Shown here: one piece after another, positions 22,274 to 37,200 of the stretch | How the letters are laid out: every line of letters starts with the position of its first letter | How positions within the stretch are numbered: position 1 is the first letter of the stretch | Assembly (NCBI GenBank): GCA_018806985.1 | Contig: JADANN010000218.1 | Span: forward strand, 372,001 to 436,000 | Direction of reading: 5' to 3' | DNA length: 64,000 nucleotides | Origin: Angiostrongylus vasorum | Taxonomy: Eukaryota > Nematoda > Chromadorea > Rhabditida > Metastrongylidae | The notes under the pieces: generated by a model | Told to the model about the DNA's origin: nothing | The model's input: only the letters and a program-made list of their open reading frames with translations | Databases searched by the model: none | Made by a program: the position numbers and the translations under genes

Positions 22274-25200
22274 CTGAAAGATACACATTTCATATCGCTG
22301 TGGTCGGAAGTGAACACAATAAAATGACACGATTAGGAAGGAAAATGCACTAAAAAACGGCAATCAGTAGCGTTTTTAGAATGGAAAACGGCATCAATAC
22401 TGAGACAGACAATGAAAAGAGCATTCTTAGTCCTAGAAAGACCACATCTCTACCTACTATTTAAATATACCTAGCATGGGAGACAGTACATGGATCACAA
22501 TGAATGAATGTAAAAAGAAGCCCACGATCAACGAGTATATAAAAAGTACAGTATCCTAAAGGAAAAACACAGTTAACGAACCAGCATTCAACTTCGACTG
22601 TACAGCTTTTTTTCGATTCGTTCACCCTCAAGTTGTTTTTAAGGTAAAAAACTGCTTGTTTGACTTAATCTATGTGGACCTTTCAACGGTTTACCACCTC
22701 ATCGTTTGCGGGAGGTTTTCCTGGGCGTCTGGCTGTGATGTACAGCAGGTGGATTCATCCTCCGGAAGGGCCTCCCAAGCTAGGAGGGAGCCCAGGGTTT
22801 CCATCAGGAAGCCCGCCCAGATGAGAGTAAACCAGTGCCAGGATCCACCACCGTCCTGGTATCAAATTCGCATGGTGGCCAACCTCCCTCTGATCCACAA
22901 GGGCGGCGACGGCCTGTGGTGGTGACGACCTGCGGCAAACGTTGGCCAGGCTGACCTCGGCGGGTCCAGGGCACTACAATGGCTAAAGCAGCAAAATTCC
23001 GAAACAAATGGGAATTTTACGGTGGGCTGCACAACCAATGAAGACGGGCAATCCAAGTACCCAAGAAAGTAAGCAATCTACGTGGACATCTACATCAATA
23101 AAGACGCATTCATAAAATCTATCATGATGAAATGAAGCACAAGTACCCGTTCGTCATCTGGCGCAATTTAGCTGCCTTGTTGCAGAACGACTACTTCTTA
23201 CGTCCACGCAACGCATGAATCATATACAATGCATATGGTCCATTGTTCCCTCGCTCATGTTATTCGCCTCTCAAACCTTCTCATTCATTTTCAACTAACA
23301 TCCATACTTTATGTATGTATCATTTATGTCTCATTAGGTAATTTTTCACACCATTTTGGGACTTTCCCTTACATATGTGCAATGAAACTTAGTTATCCAC
23401 TTCACTCAAACTACACTACGTCCAAATTTTGATGAATGGTTTCGCAACATATATAATGTAGACATCTCTTTTAAGCGATAACCATGAGTGATGAGGTTCA
23501 ATGAGAAGGAAAGAACAACCAGTAAATTCAAGAGATTAGAAGATACATGCGAGCCGAATACTATGGAGGGATATCCTAGGAAAAAAGTCCGTACCTTGTA
23601 TCCTTTAAAATATTGATTATGTTGACGAGTTGACATTCCAAGTAGAAATATTGCAGAATTTAAGAAAGAAAGTGCAGAATGATCTAAGAATTTGATATAA
23701 GTGAAAGCAATAATGAAAAACTGGCACATTCAAAGCACTACTTCCACAAATTGCAGCGTACTGGAGAGTAGTGACCGGCAAGTAAGTAAACGACTACCTC
23801 ACGATTCCAAGGAGATCGTTGCTCAAATGGCACTCAACAAGTGAACGAAGAGAGGACATGGCAAATAGCCAAGCCACAGGCGAATCTAAACACAGGACCC
23901 GACGAAATCCAGCATTGGCGGTTGTAAGAAAGCGAAACGTAAGTGCTGAAGCCAAAACGAAGTGTGAGCAGAAGTCGTTCAAGCTAGTACACACCCTCAC
24001 ACATTTCAACGGCCTCGTATGCTTATGGGTTGCGTTCCGGTAAATAACGTCGAATTGCTCATTTCGTACGTAATTGCGTCAGCCACCGTTGACACTCAAA
24101 GAGCCGCCGAACATTTGTTTCAGAGAAACCTCGGACTTTAAAGAAGTTTACAGCCATAATTCCAGGGATAATTTCGTGGTAATATTATGCTTAGGGTGCT
24201 ATATTACTCTCTACTAACCGGTCTCGAGTAGACGGGCGCGTGTGGCACGGTGGTCGGAGGCGCAGTGCAATAAACATGAAATCGATCCCTGTGCCCCCGG
24301 CTCACCAAGCCTTCCATTCTTCCGCGGTCGCCAATTTGGTACCATACTTGTCTGGGAGGAGCACTGGCTCGATGCATCGGTAGGCCACCGCGAGTCATTG
24401 TAAAGGCCAGGTATGCATTCAGTCACCTCCAAACGATGCTTAATGAAGTCCAATGCATGGCGCATCCCTCAGGGGATTGATCAACGCCGTGAGCTGTATC
24501 GTTTTTCTTTTATAGAGCAGATGACGAGTTGCTTCGACAGAATCGCTGAGCTGATAGAAACTAACTAGTTCGGGGCAGTGGCTCTGTCACAATTCCAAAG
24601 AAGTTTGTTATTGTTAAACACATCATGTTGCATTCCTTATGACTCAAATTTATGAGGCGCACAGAATTCAGCCAACTGTTGCTCATCAACTTCATAGGCG
24701 CGACACTGACGCACTTCCATTCCAAACTTCGTTTGAAGAGTCGACTCAAAGCTCCCATCCTATACCATTCTGGATAGAACTATTAAATATGTGATGTACA
24801 CAATATAGTAGTCAGCTTGAGAAACCCTTAGTTGCTTTGTCGCCATAAAATCGCGTTTTAGAACAACACTTCGAGTCCTTCAATCAATTCACTTTAATAA
24901 GGCAAATGTAGGAAAGTGTTTATAACTTCATTGCAGTGGTCAAAGAGACATTCTCAGCTCGAAATGGCTTAAACATACGGCTTTTTCCAGTATTTCCCCA
25001 CAATGACACCTTCCCCTATGTTGCAGGTCTCGTACTGGTAACTTAGTACTGTTCTTCAACATACAATTTCGAAAGCGAACTTGACAGCAAGCTGAACTCA
25101 TAGCCACCTATACTGACTCCTCTTGATAGTTTTTCTGGAAGACATATACCCCTCTGAATGCCTTAATGAGCTTTCGACGATGTTAGCACGACGTGCAGCA

Positions 25201-28200
25201 CTTGTGATAAACAACTGTAAAATAATGACCACGCTAGAGCTGCGGTACATATCCACCTGTAGTCAAAGTCGTAGCGTGAAACAATTCGTAGTTTAAAATA
25301 CTATTGCTTTAACAATCATCATTCGTTATGGTACCTAAGGCGAGTAGTAGAAGATTATCGAAGCATATAGAGCCAGCTGAGTCGAAGAATAGTGGAAAGA
25401 AATCCAATCCCTCAAGTAGAATAGGGTTCTTTCTTGAGCCGACAGATACCTGATGTGTAGCTAGTCAATAATATGGCATTTTTTGAGGCGTATATTGGCA
25501 TACCTCCCAACGGTTTACCGCCTCATCGTGGCTGGGAGGTGTTCCTGGGTGTCGGACTGCGATGTACAACGGGGGATTCGTCCATGGCCTCCCAAGCTGA
25601 GAAGGAGTCCGGCGATTCCATCAGAAAGCCTAGCTAAGAGTAAACCAATACCAGGATCCGCCACCGCCCTGTATCAAAGTCGCATGGTGGCAAATATCCC
25701 ACTGATCCACAAGGGCTGCGACTACCCGTGGTGGTGAAGACCTGGGGCAGGCTTTAGCCCGGTTGACCTTGGGATTCCAGGGAACTACAATGGCTTAACC
25801 AGCAAATCTCCTAAAAAATGGTGATTATACTGGGGCCAGCACAACTAGTGAGGACGGACCGTTCAAGTAAGTAGGTAAGTATACTGGCATAAAAAAGATG
25901 AAGGATGAAGCTTTCGGCGCTGATCATTCCTTAAAGGAAACGCCATGTGTTCGACTTCATCAACTACCGTTATGGTTGAATGTATATCTCGCCCACAAAA
26001 TGACTCGCGGTGGCCTACCGATGTATCGAGTCATTGCCGCAATCCTCCTAGACAGATCCGATACAAATTTGCCGAACCCGGATTGATGGAGGGCTTGGTG
26101 GGCTTTAAGCTCAGGGATAGATACCACGTGTACTACAGGGCGCCTCTAACGACTGCATTACACGCGCCCAGACTGGCATAAGCAAAAGTGCAATCTCAAT
26201 GACCTTTTTTAACTAATCTCCAAGTGTTAGGGAGTTGACGATGATGCCTAATATCATTGACGGAATTGTTTGAATTGCACAATAGCTTAGGAGACCCATA
26301 AACCGGTACTTCCTACTTTGTCGTTAGATCTGTCACCCAACTTTGCTGAGCTCCTGGACGTCTTCGGGACATGGTAGGTACCTCACTGCACTGTTCTTTC
26401 TCTACATAATCAAACAGCTGCAAAACGGTTAGCAAGAAATTAAAGCCATTTACGTCAGAGTCGGCACAGCCCATTTTTTCTGCCGAAGATGAAATAGCCA
26501 GAAACGACGTTTGGAAAAGCGAAATCGGATTCCCTGGAATTAAACACACTGGGTTTTGGAGGAATTGAATGACACAGAGAGATAACTAATTCATGGCTAA
26601 AATTCACTGGAAAGAGCAATTAGTTACAAATGTTTTTGAGAAATTTCATTTGCTAAAATTGGCACAAAAAGGCAGTACCGTAACCAAGTTCAAGAAATAC
26701 AATGACGGTCGACGAATGAGGAGGCGATATCTTCTGAGTCCTTGTTTTCAAAGCTCGTCATATAAAGAACGAAGACCCGCAGGACGCTTAGATGAGACCT
26801 TTACGAATCATGTGTGACCTAGAAGAGGTTCCATTTGGATAACTGCGGTTCCTCGCATGAGTTCAATCCTGGCTTAGTTTTTGGATAGAAGTATCGGGAT
26901 CGTTAGTTTAGGACACTTTTGAAGAATATGATTCTACAATGTTAGAGGAAATCATTAAGGAAGGAAGAGATTTCATTCAATGAATACTCTATAGCTGCAA
27001 CCCAAAAGAAATGATATCTCCCTGTGATGAAAAGCTAGGAGCATAGTTGTCTCATGATTTCAACGGAAACAACAGATGACCAGAATTTAACGTTTTAATG
27101 AGAGGAGAAGGTAGGTCTTCATCCAACATTTAAACCTCACATCAACTCTGCCACCTCCAGAATGGCAGTATCAATAGGAGTGGAGGTGCTGTGACCACAT
27201 GACAACTGGAGGCATTGCCATCTACATATGCCATCATCTACTTCGTAAGTAGTAAAGTAGTAATAACACCAAGTTCACAATTTTTCTTCCTCAAGCATTA
27301 TCCATAGAGTTTAGAAATATCAGCATTGGCCAATAATAATGGATATTTTACAATAAAATCCAACGAATATTGATTCCGTGGCTGAGATACTGTCGCATCG
27401 ATGAGAAAACTCGCTCAACGAAGAATTGGCGCAAGCGCCGACCGCATATCGATGGGATGGATTATCGTCGTAGTTCATCGATCGGTTCATCTATTACGGA
27501 TATAGGATCTATCTGTCTATGAACCATACAGAAAAATCTCGAATGTTCGACTTCCGACGAAGAAAGAGTTACGGCAACATCGACCGAATCCCATCCTAGC
27601 AAAACGAGTTGTGTTATCCCAAATCCATAACGGACGGGATAGATAAAGGTCAAAGGAAAGGATAGATTTAAGTGGACTGGAAGCATGGAGTTCCACATCG
27701 ATTCAGTGGAAGGGCAGAGAGGGGCGCGGCTACGTCGGCGGTGCCGGTGGCGGAAAAAAAACTCGGTCACGGCGCTGTAGCCGATCGATGCGGAAAAATC
27801 GAGCATCTTTTAAACAGTATATGGACGTACGTTTGAAAATAAAACTTTCATTTAAGGTTGCATATAAATTTTACAACGAAAAAAAAAGCAAATCCAGACG
27901 CTTCCCAAATGCGCTGACGATCAGTTTCGATTTGGGTGTTCGCCCAGGATTCAATTACCTGCGTTTATGTTCGATAACATACTTATTTTAACACTCTTTT
28001 ATTTCTCATTTGACGACTGAAAACAGTCGAAAGTAGTAGAAAAGCTTACCATACATCTTCTGATTAAGTTTCATTACCTTCAGATTCTTCAATGATTTTA
28101 TCCAGCAGTAAACATAAGTATTGATTGAAATTGCTAGTTTATTATTTAGAATTGGTAATATTGGTTTAGCTATAAAGCAGCATGCCATGCGAAAATGAAA

Positions 28201-31200
28201 CAAAAGTTTTCGAGTACATTTTTACACATCCTAACTTTTTTATACAAAATAGAGAAAGGAATGAAAGAGGAGAATGTAACGCTTAGCTGTTTTTCCTCTG
28301 TTTTTTCAAGTTTTTAGTATTTCGCGCCAAACAGTGGGATGTGTTCGCAGCTTTTTCTTTGAAGAATATTGGACGACAGGTAGCAACAAACTGGTGGCTT
28401 TTAAGCCATTTCGCTATGAACAAAGTAGCTAAGAGCACCTAAACTGAGAAAAGCACTTAGGGCTTCAATTAGCAGTTTTGTTTGACAAAAGTGCTTTCGA
28501 TAAGTAATAAACAGATTTTTCCTATCATTGTTATCAGAAGTCTATGATTAGAGCAAGTGCCGTCGAAGTGTAAAACGCGTGTGATCTTTCTTCGCAACGT
28601 CTTTCCACTTTACAAAAAAGAATGCGTTGAGTGTACTTTAAGACGAATTGATCTTTATAAGTTAAAGCAAAACCGATAAAAAAGAATAAAGTTCTCGGCG
28701 TCGATCAATCCCTGAGGGATGCGTTATGCATTCGGCTTCACTAAGCATGGTTGAGGCTGGTTGAATGCACATCTGGCCTCTCAATGACTCGCGGTGGTCT
28801 ACCAATGTATCAAGTCAGTGCTGGTATCCTTTGGAGGGCTTGTTGAGCTTGGCGCACTGGGTTCGATCCCATGTGCATTTCAGCGCGCTTCCGACCACCG
28901 CACTACACGCGCCACTGAGCAAAGCCGATAGCGATGGTAATCAAGTGGAAGGTAGTTATGTTCACATTTATCATGGTGAAAATCGCCATTGCCAACAACT
29001 GATGAACTTCTTGTACTACATAATGCTTTCAGCCCAATGCTTCTTAGTGTTCTTCTACAGGCAACTCTAGTTCTTTTAACAGTCCGTTGTTTAAACATTT
29101 TAAATGACATGGCATGACATGGCTTTGCATTAATTTCTTTGTCGAGGGATTAGTAATCAGTACGAGAAGATTCGAATTGAATTCGAACATTCGAAAAAAA
29201 GGCTTATAAATATCTCGGATCGATAAGGTTTTGTAAACGATAAAATGTAGTACCAAATGCTTTCTCGGTTCTTTTTTTAGCAGAAAATGATTAGCATATT
29301 GGATAATAAGGGTATAAATTTCTTGGCCGGGAACAATACAACTAGCTCGGATCTGATATGCCAACATTTACAACGAAATAGCTAAATACATGAAGTTTTT
29401 TCATTAGGGAGTTCATTTAGAGGCTGGGAGAACACACCTCGAGAAAATTACACAAACCGTTGTGTGTTAGTAGATTATTGTTCTTCCAACCCAATCTCTT
29501 TAGTACTAATGTTTTACCTTAGTGGATAAAAGAAAGCTTCCGGCGTTGATCTCTCTCTGAGAGATGGATCATGCTTTCGACTTCAGCAAAAATCGTTGGA
29601 GGTGATTGAGTGCACGTTTTTGCCAATATAAATGTGGTGGTCTACAGATATACTAGGTCTGTGATGGTATCCTCTCAAACAAGTCTGGTACAAATGTGAC
29701 AATCCCGGAGGGTGGAGAGCTTGGTGAGCTCCGGGCTCAGGATGGAACCACGACCAATCAGTGGTGTATTACAGTGCACCCCCCAACTATACGCGTCCTT
29801 CCTACTCTTGTACATTTGTATCCTACCACACATTTACGCTTGCTGCCAGAAATAAATATTACGAAACCGATAACCAGTTTTTAAAATTAAGATGCGGCCT
29901 TGATGAATGTAAAAAAAACTGGAAGAGTGATTTTGCAGAAAGCACCGTTGGACTTCCCATCGCTTCTTCGCCGAATATGCCTACCGTTATTAAATTACAG
30001 TGAACTCGAGAGAATACTCGAGAGAATACTGCCTCTGAAGAACCTGATTTGTCATTTGGTGCGACGGAAAGGGCAACGTTCAAAAAAGGAAATGATTTTT
30101 TTTCTCAGGAAAACAAAAAAAAGGGGTTATAGAGACTCATTGGGAGAGAAGATATAACAATGCAGCGCATCTTATTCGTTAAGCAACAACACTACGTCCT
30201 GCCTGACGTCCAAAAAAAAAGCCTTTAGTAGGGATCAAAACAGCGTTAATAAGGTTCTGCAATGTTTATGAAAGCACTAAAAAAAGACGGGCGAGGTTTC
30301 TTGGTGTATGCCTGCTCAAAATCTACGCAATACAGAAAAAAAAACGCCACATATGGCTCTCTTAGGGAAAAAGAAGAAAAAAGAAGGATTAAAGGAAAAC
30401 TCTCGAAAATAAGTGAAGAATGAAACAAAAAAAACGGTATGCAATGCCAAAAAAACGAACTTGGATATTTTTCGAGAAGTTGTGCAAAATGGACGATAGC
30501 CTTGTCGGTATCGTTGTTGGTGTACAACATATCGGCAACCATCTATAGAATTTTGTATAAAAGTCTGGTACTGATCTGGTGCTTTAAATAGAAGTTGCAA
30601 TAAGCAGTATATTTCTTCTTCAACATTTCACACTATTTCGTAATACGATTTAGGAATGATAATGGATCCTCCCAACGATTTACCTCATCGTGGCTAGGGA
30701 GGTGTTCCTGGGTGTCGGGCTGCGATGTATAACGGGGGGAATTCATCGCCCTGGCAAGGTCTCCCAAGCTGATAAGGAGTCCTGCGCTTCCATCAGGAAG
30801 CCTAGCTAAGTAAACCAGTACGAGGATCCATCACCGTCCTGCTATTAAGGTCGCATGGTAGCAAATCTCCCTCTGATCCACAAAGCTGCGACTGCCTGTG
30901 GTGGTGAAGACCTGGGGCAGACTTTGGCCAGGCTGAACTCGGGATTCCAGAAAACCACAGTGGCTTAACCAGCAAATCTGCAAATAATGGAGATCACGCT
31001 GGGGCTCGCACAACTTGTGAGGACTGGCCATTCAAGTATCCAAGTATCTAGGAATACTGCAGTTGATACCATAACCCTGATGAAACCTACAATGGGAAAA
31101 AATTCAAGGCATGAGTAAAAGATGTCGCTGACTTCTTCTGAAATAAAAAATATGGACGGAATACTACTAAAGATTTACTCACAAGTGTTGCTTCGTCGTT

Positions 31201-34200
31201 ATTTCGGTCGATAGAGAGCGCCATTTCACACATTTGACGACATTCTGGTAATCGGTTGATATTCATGTAGAGGCTGGCTAGAGCAAGAATCGTCTAAAAT
31301 CTACTATATTGTGGCGGAATAAGCAACAAAGGATCACCATGCATTCGATTCAGTTCGTAGCGTCCTAGAGATATTTAAATGGATGTCTCGCTCAAACAGT
31401 GACTTGCAATGTGGCATAGCGATGTTCCCAGCCACTGTTTTTTATCCTCCCAGACAAGTCTGGCACCAATTTGCGGATTCCGTAAGAATGGAAGGCTTGG
31501 TTAGCCTGGGACGCAGAATCGATCCAACGAGTGTTTGCATTTTAGGGAACCTGTAACTGCTGTGCCACTTGTAGCTTATGTTCGAGTAATAGTGACGAAG
31601 TACTATTGTGGTACAAGTAGATACACGGTTCAGATCGTCCCCACCACATTATCGACTTTTAAGGCGATGATCTCACCCTAATTACATTACCACTTTAAAT
31701 AGTTGTGAAAATTGATGTGTAAGACTAGACAGATTCTCAAGAACTCGTCGAAAACGATTAACAGGGAACACATTATCCTTTGTTGCTTGTCGCATTTTGT
31801 ACCGCCATTCCATCGTACACTAGGTCCACCGCCCCTCGGGTTCACCAAGCTTCCCATCCCTCCAGAGTCGGGAAATTGGTAGCAGACTTGTCTGGGAAAA
31901 GTTCACACTCTGCAATCCACGTGGGGCACTCTAGTCCACCTACCTCAGGACTCTAAGGAGAATCGACTTGACCAGCATTCTACCACATACATAACGATGA
32001 CAAAAATCCTAAGCAGTACCCGAACCTACGCGTGAAAGGTTCATAGATACCCGACCCTACGCATGAAAGGTTCACAGACCTTTATGGATGATGGAAGCGA
32101 GGAAATGAATCCAATGCAAGAGTTGCTTGGATCTGGACGGTAGGTGTGAAGACGGGCCGTTTAAAATTAATAAGTAGGTAACAAATAATTCTATACCACC
32201 AGTTGCTCTTTGTTCCTTTTCATCTCTCTTTCGGAAATGTAACAACAAACCTTTATATCGGTCTCAACATACGTGAGAGCTTCCTTGTATCGATCGATTA
32301 CCATTTTGTGATCGTGAGCATTACTGTAGATTTCTGCTTGACGGCACAGAATTCTGGGAAAGAAATCATCTGATGGAAACGTTCACTAACTTCAACTGGA
32401 AAAAAATGAAAATCGGAACTCACTTGGAAATTTCTTTTTTCACTTGCATGTTTGCAACAGAATCATTTCGTGCAAGCATTTTCATTTGCAAATTCTTCGC
32501 TCTGCAATTTTAGGCAATCAAACTGTCTCTGCAATCAAACTGTCTTTTCTTCCCGTGCATAGACGTCTCCGTCTCTCTCTCTTCCTCTCTGTCTTAATTA
32601 CTTCTCTCTCCCTCTCTTTTTAATAGGAACTAAAAAATCAAGTGGCATAAAATGCAGCGAATTAACATTTCAAAAGAAATTAGAGAGTAGTGTCACAATT
32701 CGCCTATTTTGAAGAAGCACCATATCCAAGAAAACTTCATTGTGCGCAATTCCCGCCTAAAAAGTTTTGATACGAAACAGCACAGTGTTAGTGACACCGA
32801 CCATCACGAGTACGGTGTTCGTTCGGTCCCGCTGTGGGCCCACCAAGCCCCCTCATCCTTCCAGGGTCGGGATAGTGTTACCGGACTTGTCCGAGTGGAA
32901 ATCACTCTTTGTAATCGAAATGGGCGCACCGTAGTTCGGGTTACCTCAGGAGTCCAGGGAGAATCGACTCGACCAGCATTCTGCGACATTCAAGATGAAA
33001 TGAAAATCATCAAGCAGAGCCTAAGCCACGCGTAAAAGTTGGAAGATCTTCGTGGACAATGGATGCGAGGAAACGAATCCATTGCGAGAAGTGCTGGGAT
33101 CCACACTGCTTCGTACACAGTAAGAGGGGGGTAGTGTAGAAACAAAAAAAATTTAAAAAGTTACTGTGGGAATACTCTCCATGAAATGTTGTAAGGTTGA
33201 GCTAATTAGCTCACTCATGTAGTGTTCGAGCCAGCGTTTTCTTTCAAGATTACTCTACCTTCTAATATCTTAGCCCCATAGAATGCAAGGTATATATAAA
33301 ACAAAGATAATAATGAAAATAACAAAATTTAAGCACTGAACAAACGGACGCTTCCAGTTCGTTAAGGGCTTCCGTATGCTTTCCACCAGCGAACTGCACT
33401 TCCGCAAGCAACTTCAGATATTCAACATGGGCCGACATAGTAGCCGGATCTGAGGACGGAAACTCATCACTTTTTCTATAGAAAAAAGTGTTTTCCTTCA
33501 AAAGAAGGGCGATTGGCTAAATTAATTTGTTTTTTAAACGATTTTGTGATCATTGTAAAAGACAAAACCCCAAATATACATATAGGGGGCGCGTGTGGCG
33601 CGGTAGTGGGAGGCGCCCTGCAATACACACGTGAAATTGATCCCCGCGCCCATGGCCCACCAAGCCTTCCATCCTTCCGGGGGTTGGCATATTCGTATCA
33701 GACTTGTCTGCTAGGATAGCAGCACTGGGTTGATACATCAGTAGGCCACCGCGAGTCATTGTAAGGGCCAAATATGCATTCAGTCACCTCCAAACGATGC
33801 ATAATGAAGTCGTTTGCATGGCGCATCCCTCAGGGACTGATCAACGCCGAGACCCTTATCCTTTTAGATATACATATAATATTCTGTTTCATACTTCAAG
33901 CATTAAACTTGATCACAGTACATCGTTTTCTCAAAACGTTTTCGACATTTCCATTTGGAAGAGCAGCTAAAAATGGACCTATGCCACGAGAGAGCACGGC
34001 GAGTTACCAGTTACAACCTCCTCGCCCGCCAAAAACAATGATCTCAAACATGAAAGGTCTCAAACATATGGTGCGATGCCCTCACAAAAAATTAGTACGC
34101 CCTTTGTTTCTTCTGGGCACGCGGAACCAAATGAGCAGCCGTGGCGTGAGAAAAGGGACCAGCGAAGGGAACCAATGGAAATTTTGCTGCTCCGCGTTTG

Positions 34201-37200
34201 AGTTACTTGATGATTAATGAGATCGTAGATGACGACGGGAAATGAATCATTTGCGCTACTTGATACTTGGAATAGGACAGCTCCATAAAGGGTCCTTTGG
34301 TTGCAAGGGAGGTTTAATTTTTGCCGGATGGCAAGATTTTCTCTTAGGAATGTCAAGGAAAGAAAACCACATGGGGATGTTCACTGTTCGTCACAACCGG
34401 CACTGCGAGGGCTTTATGTTTCGCAGGGATGTTTTATAAATCAAGTGCACAGGTGTCTTGTAGGTTACTGATCATCTGGAGGTATTACTTTACCTTTAGC
34501 TTGATTTTTGACATGGGGAGATTTCCCGACCATCTTTCATAAAGGCATTTTAACCTAATTTGTATTCTTCGTTTTCAAGTTGTATATGGCCAGCAGCGCC
34601 CAGTTATTGACTTTTAATCAATGATTGATTTCAGTTTTTCTCTAATACAAGTTATGTTAGAGTGAAATTCTCTATACAGAAGGGAAAGAGCCAGCCAGTG
34701 CCATTCAGTTCCACTATAACACAAAGTGCATTTGTACTTTGTCACGTAAGGAAAAAGCCTCGGATGGAAACAGACAATGCCGATAATCACTGTCGGTCGA
34801 TAGCCACGCCTTACATGGTAGATTCCTTGAAAGGAATGACACAACTTGAAAAACACCAGCCAACCTGTAGGATTTGGCTCTTCATCCAGTGGGTGTCGCA
34901 GAATACGCATACATTTTTCGTTGTTACCGAGTTTATGCAGAAGATCGGCAAGTTTTAAGCGCATTCGTTTGTCCTTCGTAGTGTTCATCACTGACTCGTA
35001 GAAATTGACTGCCTGTAATACCACGTTAAAGTGTTACTGTAGCTATCGTAATCTCAAATTGTATCGGTGGAGTTTTGTCTAGGGAAAGAATAGATCGTTT
35101 GTCTCTATTTTTCTGCAGAATTTATAGGATAATTGATTTTGTCCAATCGTAGAATTTTCCAACCATTTCCACTCGGGAAGAAACATGAAATGAACGTAGT
35201 CATTTTCTTTGATGAGTATGTTAAAGTGAAGATAAGAGGAGTAGAAGCAGAACGAGAAGATAAAAGGGAACGAGCACGAAAAAAAAACGAATACGACTGG
35301 GCGAAAGTTCAATCATTTTCGAAAACAAAAGAGGTTCGTCATTAATGTTACTTTGATGCTTACTTTTGCGTAAAGATGACACAACACATATGCCTCTCCA
35401 ATTTTCTCGGCCAAAGCCATGTCCTTAGTTTGCATTTTTAGCGCCATTTCGTATGCCTCAATAGCTTTATCGGGCTGAAAAACACTAAAATAACGGATAG
35501 ACAAGTATTTTTTTAAAAAGTTTTTTTGTAGGCTTAAGAGCTCATGTAGCAGAATCATTAGTGATTGCTGATGGCACTGATCGATAGAACAAGTTGAGAG
35601 ACAGCGAAATGAAGGACCCGCATCGCGTGATGGTGGAGCATTACCCCCGGAAAGGGCAATAGCGCGTTCGTTCCCCACCGCACACACTTGCCGTCTGGAG
35701 TTTTGCAAATATCTCAGCATCATTGTGTTTGTATTTCGGATTAAAACATGCGGTAAAAAAATTATAGAAGGCAGCAAATAAAAAGTTAGCAGAGTTATTA
35801 GTGTTGTCCTGCAACACACACATACACATACACATACACATATACACATACACATACACATACACGCACGCGCATACGCACATGTACATACACACGCACA
35901 CGCATAGCGCACGCGCATGCACATGCACATGCACACGCGCATGCACACGCACACGGTCGTTGGCTTGTTCCAGATAGTAAGTTCACCAAGCCGCCCATTC
36001 ATCCGTGGTTAGCAAATTGATACCAGACTTGGCTGAGGCTAGAAACATGGCTTCATACATCGGTAAACCTCCGTCCATGTGTGTGCTAAATATGCGCTCA
36101 GTTACCCCCAAACCCCAAAGGAATGGAGTCGAAGGCATGGAGTATCCGCGAAGAATAGACCACTTTGATCGCTTCATCACTTATACTTTGAAACTTTCGT
36201 GCCATTGAGAACCTGTCGGTTTTCAATCAGTCGTATAAAAGAGGGTATCCCTGTAAACGAGACATTAAGGCGAGTAGCGCGAAAAAGGTTAGCACCCATA
36301 ATGAGAGAGACGAAGACTCAGTTTCTTTTACATTACTGTGGTGTTGGATACTTTATGATATCTAGAATAATACGCGGATTCCTCAGGTCACTGTGCTGAA
36401 TTCAGATGTTAAACGAACAAAATACGACATCGAAAAAACGACAAAGTCGACGTTGAGCATCTTACCGCTAGGCTTTCATGGTTACTACATTAAGGAATAA
36501 ACCTGACACATTTTTAGGAATCCCTGAATTTCTATAATACTGAGATATTTGCAAAACTCCGGGCCGCAGGTGCCTTCGGTGGGGAACGAACGCGCTATTA
36601 TCCTTTCCGGGGAGTAACGCGTTCATCACCACACCATGCGGTTCCTTCGTTTCACCTGTCTCTCACCTAGTTCTATCGATCACTGCCATCAGCAATCACC
36701 CGTCAACGGGATTGAATCCTTGCATTATTCTAGACAACGAGACAATGTTTACTAATGATAGGCCCAGAATTATTGTGGCCAACCATGTATTAACAACGGG
36801 TTTTCCGTAGCGCATCAGTTAAACACAGTATATATGGAAAAGAATTTTCTTTCTATTTTTTATACTACCCGTCTTCCACACCTAATGTGCCCATCTCAGT
36901 ATTTCTCACATTCGATACGTTTTTCTCGCATCCAGAATCCACTAAGGTCTTCCATCTTTTTGCGTGTGGCTTCTGCTGCTTGAGGATATTCCTTTCGTCA
37001 TGAATGTAGTTGAATGCTGGTCGAGTCTGTTATCCCTGGAGTACTGAGATAGCTGAGCTAGAGTGTTCCCAAATAAATTGCAGAGAGCGAGTTTTTTCCA
37101 AGACACATTCGGTATCAGTTTTTCCGACTCCGGAATGATGAGAGACTTGGTGAACCCGGTGCAGGATCGAATCAGCACCGTACACGTGATGACCGGCACC

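Larger units (their letters stand above)
22274..30460 (-). other. IFT139 intron 26 (8.2 kb)
   Basis: Besides the repeats listed separately, 23.1-24.2, 24.5-25.5, 26.2-28.7 and 28.9-29.5 kb show nothing assignable. At 27.38-27.81 kb there is a GC-richer island with short palindromes such as GGCGCAAGCGCC (27428-27439). Confidence 0.6.

Noticed and set aside
24640..24760. Minus-strand frame with a protein-like string ([20 protein letters not shown])
   Set aside because: No family match, stop codons at both ends and no place in IFT139; possibly chance or transposon debris.
26313..26549. Minus-strand open segment in intron 26 with a plausible acceptor and donor and a phase that fits IFT139 exon 26
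   Set aside because: The protein segment expected after exon 26 is supplied exactly, in the same phase, by 22123-22273; including this piece would insert unmatched residues into a conserved TPR region.
35641..36002. Open frames rich in Cys, Val and His, including one of 229 residues
   Set aside because: Mostly translation of the CA microsatellite and family-D repeat; only the exon 20 portion is real coding sequence.
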